Positions 6,229 through 7,348 of a stretch of DNA of 7,348 bases are shown piece after piece. The notes under the pieces were generated by a model, which saw only the letters and a list, made by a program, of their open reading frames with translations, did not search any database and had not been told where the DNA came from. This stretch comes from Acidobacteriota bacterium. Lineage in GTDB: Bacteria; Acidobacteriota; Thermoanaerobaculia; Gp7-AA8. The translations under genes and the position numbers were made by a program. The stretch covers positions 4,269 to 11,616 of the forward strand of contig QHVY01000305.1 of NCBI GenBank assembly GCA_003223695.1, in the 5' to 3' direction. Positions within the stretch are counted from its first letter, which is position 1. Each line of letters opens with the position of its first letter.

Positions 6229-7348
6229 AACTGCCCCTCGATAACCGGCAGGAGCAGCACGCGCGCAAACCAGGCGCGAAATGATTTCGCGCGCTCGCCG
6301 GGAAACACCTCGCGCGGCGCGCGGCCGTCGATATCCACGCGCCAGGCGTTGCGGACGTGCACGTCGATGGACTGCAGCAGATCGCGCGCGGTTTCTGGAT
6401 CATCGGCCATGCACATCACTTCGGTGTTGAGGTTTTGCGATCGCGGATCGACGTTGTACGAGCCGACCAGAACGATCCTACCGTCGATGACGATGCTTTT
6501 CGCATGCAGCGAGTCGGGACCTTTGAATTCACGAATGTCGATGCCCGCGCGCGCAACGCGGTGGCGGTACTTCAGATAGGCAGCTTGCGCCAGAACTCCA
6601 TCCGCGGAGCGCAGTGAATTCGTCACGATCAACACTGAAACGCCGGCTGCGGCTTTCGCGGCGAGCACATCGAGCAGCGACTTCGAAGGGACGACATACG
6701 GCGATTCGATGACGATCGACTTCTCGGCGCTGGCGATCAAGTCGGTGAGACGCGCCCCGAGACGCGGACCGTCTTCCGTCGCGAGCGGGTCATGGAGCAG
6801 GTGCACGGCTGCAACGTCCCGCTGCCCAGCAGACCAGTCGGTGCCGGTGTTCAAGCTCACAAATCCATCGCCGCACTGCAGATCGCTCAGGATGTCATCG
6901 AGAACTTTCGAAGCACGCCGCGGCTCCGATTCCGAAACGTGCGCATGAAGGTCCACTACGTCAGCGCTTGACCAAAGATTCTCGAAGTGGCGATCCGCTT
7001 CCGCTGCTGAGGGGCCGTCGACGTAAACGTCGCGATCGACATAGTTCATCTTCGCCATTCCGAAATACGCCTCGGCCAGATTGCGTCCGCCAGTGATGTA
7101 TCGCTGGCCGTCGACGACGACCAGCTTCTCGTGCATGCGAGTGAAGACCCACAACGGATGGCGCAGGGTCAGCGGGTGATAGACACGAATCTGAACGCCT
7201 TCTTCGCGCAGATGCGCGAGGACCGCCTTCGGAATGTGTAGAGAATTCGCGTCGACGATGAGGCGCACGTTGTCCACGCCTCGGCGTCGCGCGTCGCGCA
7301 GCAGCGCGAGCGCAGTGAGCGTGATTCGATCGTTGCGCGCCAGAAAGT
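6225..7348 (-). CDS. Phospholipase D / cardiolipin synthase-like protein, 5' end outside the window
   Basis: The frame is open to the window edge, and the residues before the GTG at 7277 (ending LALLRDARRRGVDNVRLIVD) continue a typical phospholipase D fold, so that GTG is internal. At least 373 residues are present. Two HKD motifs are intact. The first is HEKLVVVDG with GGRN following (His codon at 7133-7131), and the second is HAKSIVIDG followed by GSYNVDPRSQNLNTE (His codon at 6506-6504). Paired HxKxxxxD motifs form one active site that transfers phosphatidyl groups through a phosphohistidine. Candidate roles are cardiolipin/phosphatidylserine synthesis or phospholipid hydrolysis. The visible part has no transmembrane helix; the N-terminus, where a signal or anchor would lie, is missing. 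It ends in TGA at 6227-6225 overlapping the amidohydrolase start, so the two are probably one transcript. Whether it is a synthase or a hydrolase cannot be told from this sequence. Confidence 0.9.
   Translation of the reverse strand, partial: FLARNDRITLTALALLRDARRRGVDNVRLIVDANSLHIPKAVLAHLREEGVQIRVYHPLTLRHPLWVFTRMHEKLVVVDGQRYITGGRNLAEAYFGMAKMNYVDRDVYVDGPSAAEADRHFENLWSSADVVDLHAHVSESEPRRASKVLDDILSDLQCGDGFVSLNTGTDWSAGQRDVAAVHLLHDPLATEDGPRLGARLTDLIASAEKSIVIESPYVVPSKSLLDVLAAKAAAGVSVLIVTNSLRSADGVLAQAAYLKYRHRVARAGIDIREFKGPDSLHAKSIVIDGRIVLVGSYNVDPRSQNLNTEVMCMADDPETARDLLQSIDVHVRNAWRVDIDGRAPREVFPGERAKSFRAWFARVLLLPVIEGQL
6234..6239 (-). promoter_or_regulatory. Ribosome binding site of the amidohydrolase, inside the upstream gene
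   Basis: GAGGGG on the minus strand lies five bases before the GTG start at 6228, within the last codons of the phospholipase D-like gene. Together with the GTGA overlap it fixes this start and indicates coupled translation. Confidence 0.65.

Noticed and set aside
5758..6579. A 273-codon plus-strand open frame across the amidohydrolase/phospholipase D junction
   Set aside because: It runs antisense across two genes with complete catalytic motifs and has shadow-like composition.
6225..7277. GTG at 7277 as the start of the phospholipase D-like protein
   Set aside because: The frame continues open upstream to the edge with residues fitting the fold (LALLRDARRRGV), so the GTG encodes an internal valine.

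Overview
The window is GC-rich, tightly packed bacterial DNA and looks chromosomal. The long serine/threonine kinase with a WD40-like (PD40) sensor half, a metal-dependent amidohydrolase and a DUF899/DUF2182 pair are a gene mix typical of soil Acidobacteriota and neighbouring phyla. That placement is inferred from protein style, because there is no rRNA or other taxonomic marker here. I see no tRNA, rRNA, CRISPR array, insertion sequence, phage gene or attachment site. No gene-free stretch is longer than about 40 bases.

Left end (1-374): a leftward pair reads away from a 35-base gap. It consists of an ArsR-family repressor (25-339) and the first eight codons of a gene joined to it by a TGATG overlap, very probably an SRPBCC/AHSA1 (START-fold) protein. 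A perfect 9-4-9 inverted repeat (329-350) fills the divergent promoter region, and its right arm, read on the minus strand, is also the first codons of the repressor.

Left-centre (375-2323): three rightward genes form an apparent operon. They are a DUF899 thioredoxin-like protein with a CPHC motif, a short DUF2182 membrane protein, and a class I SAM methyltransferase. The genes overlap, so translational coupling is likely. The shared operator suggests that the repressor controls both this operon and itself. A redox or small-molecule response module is the reasonable hypothesis, but the inducing signal cannot be read from sequence.

Centre (2363-4978): a complete RD-type Ser/Thr protein kinase, one transmembrane helix, then a long PD40/TolB-like beta-propeller region presumably outside the membrane. 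It follows the methyltransferase after 39 bases.

Right (4969-7348): two leftward genes run towards the kinase. They are a phospholipase D/cardiolipin synthase-like protein (start outside the window) and an amidohydrolase, coupled by a GTGA overlap. The amidohydrolase and kinase converge and overlap by 10 bases inside a perfect 12-base palindrome that gives both genes the same last codons.

No clearly unprecedented system is evident. The most interesting points are the operator that doubles as coding sequence, the palindromic shared double stop, and the apparent in-frame loss of hydrophobic or terminal segments in the DUF2182, methyltransferase and amidohydrolase proteins compared with their families as I remember them.
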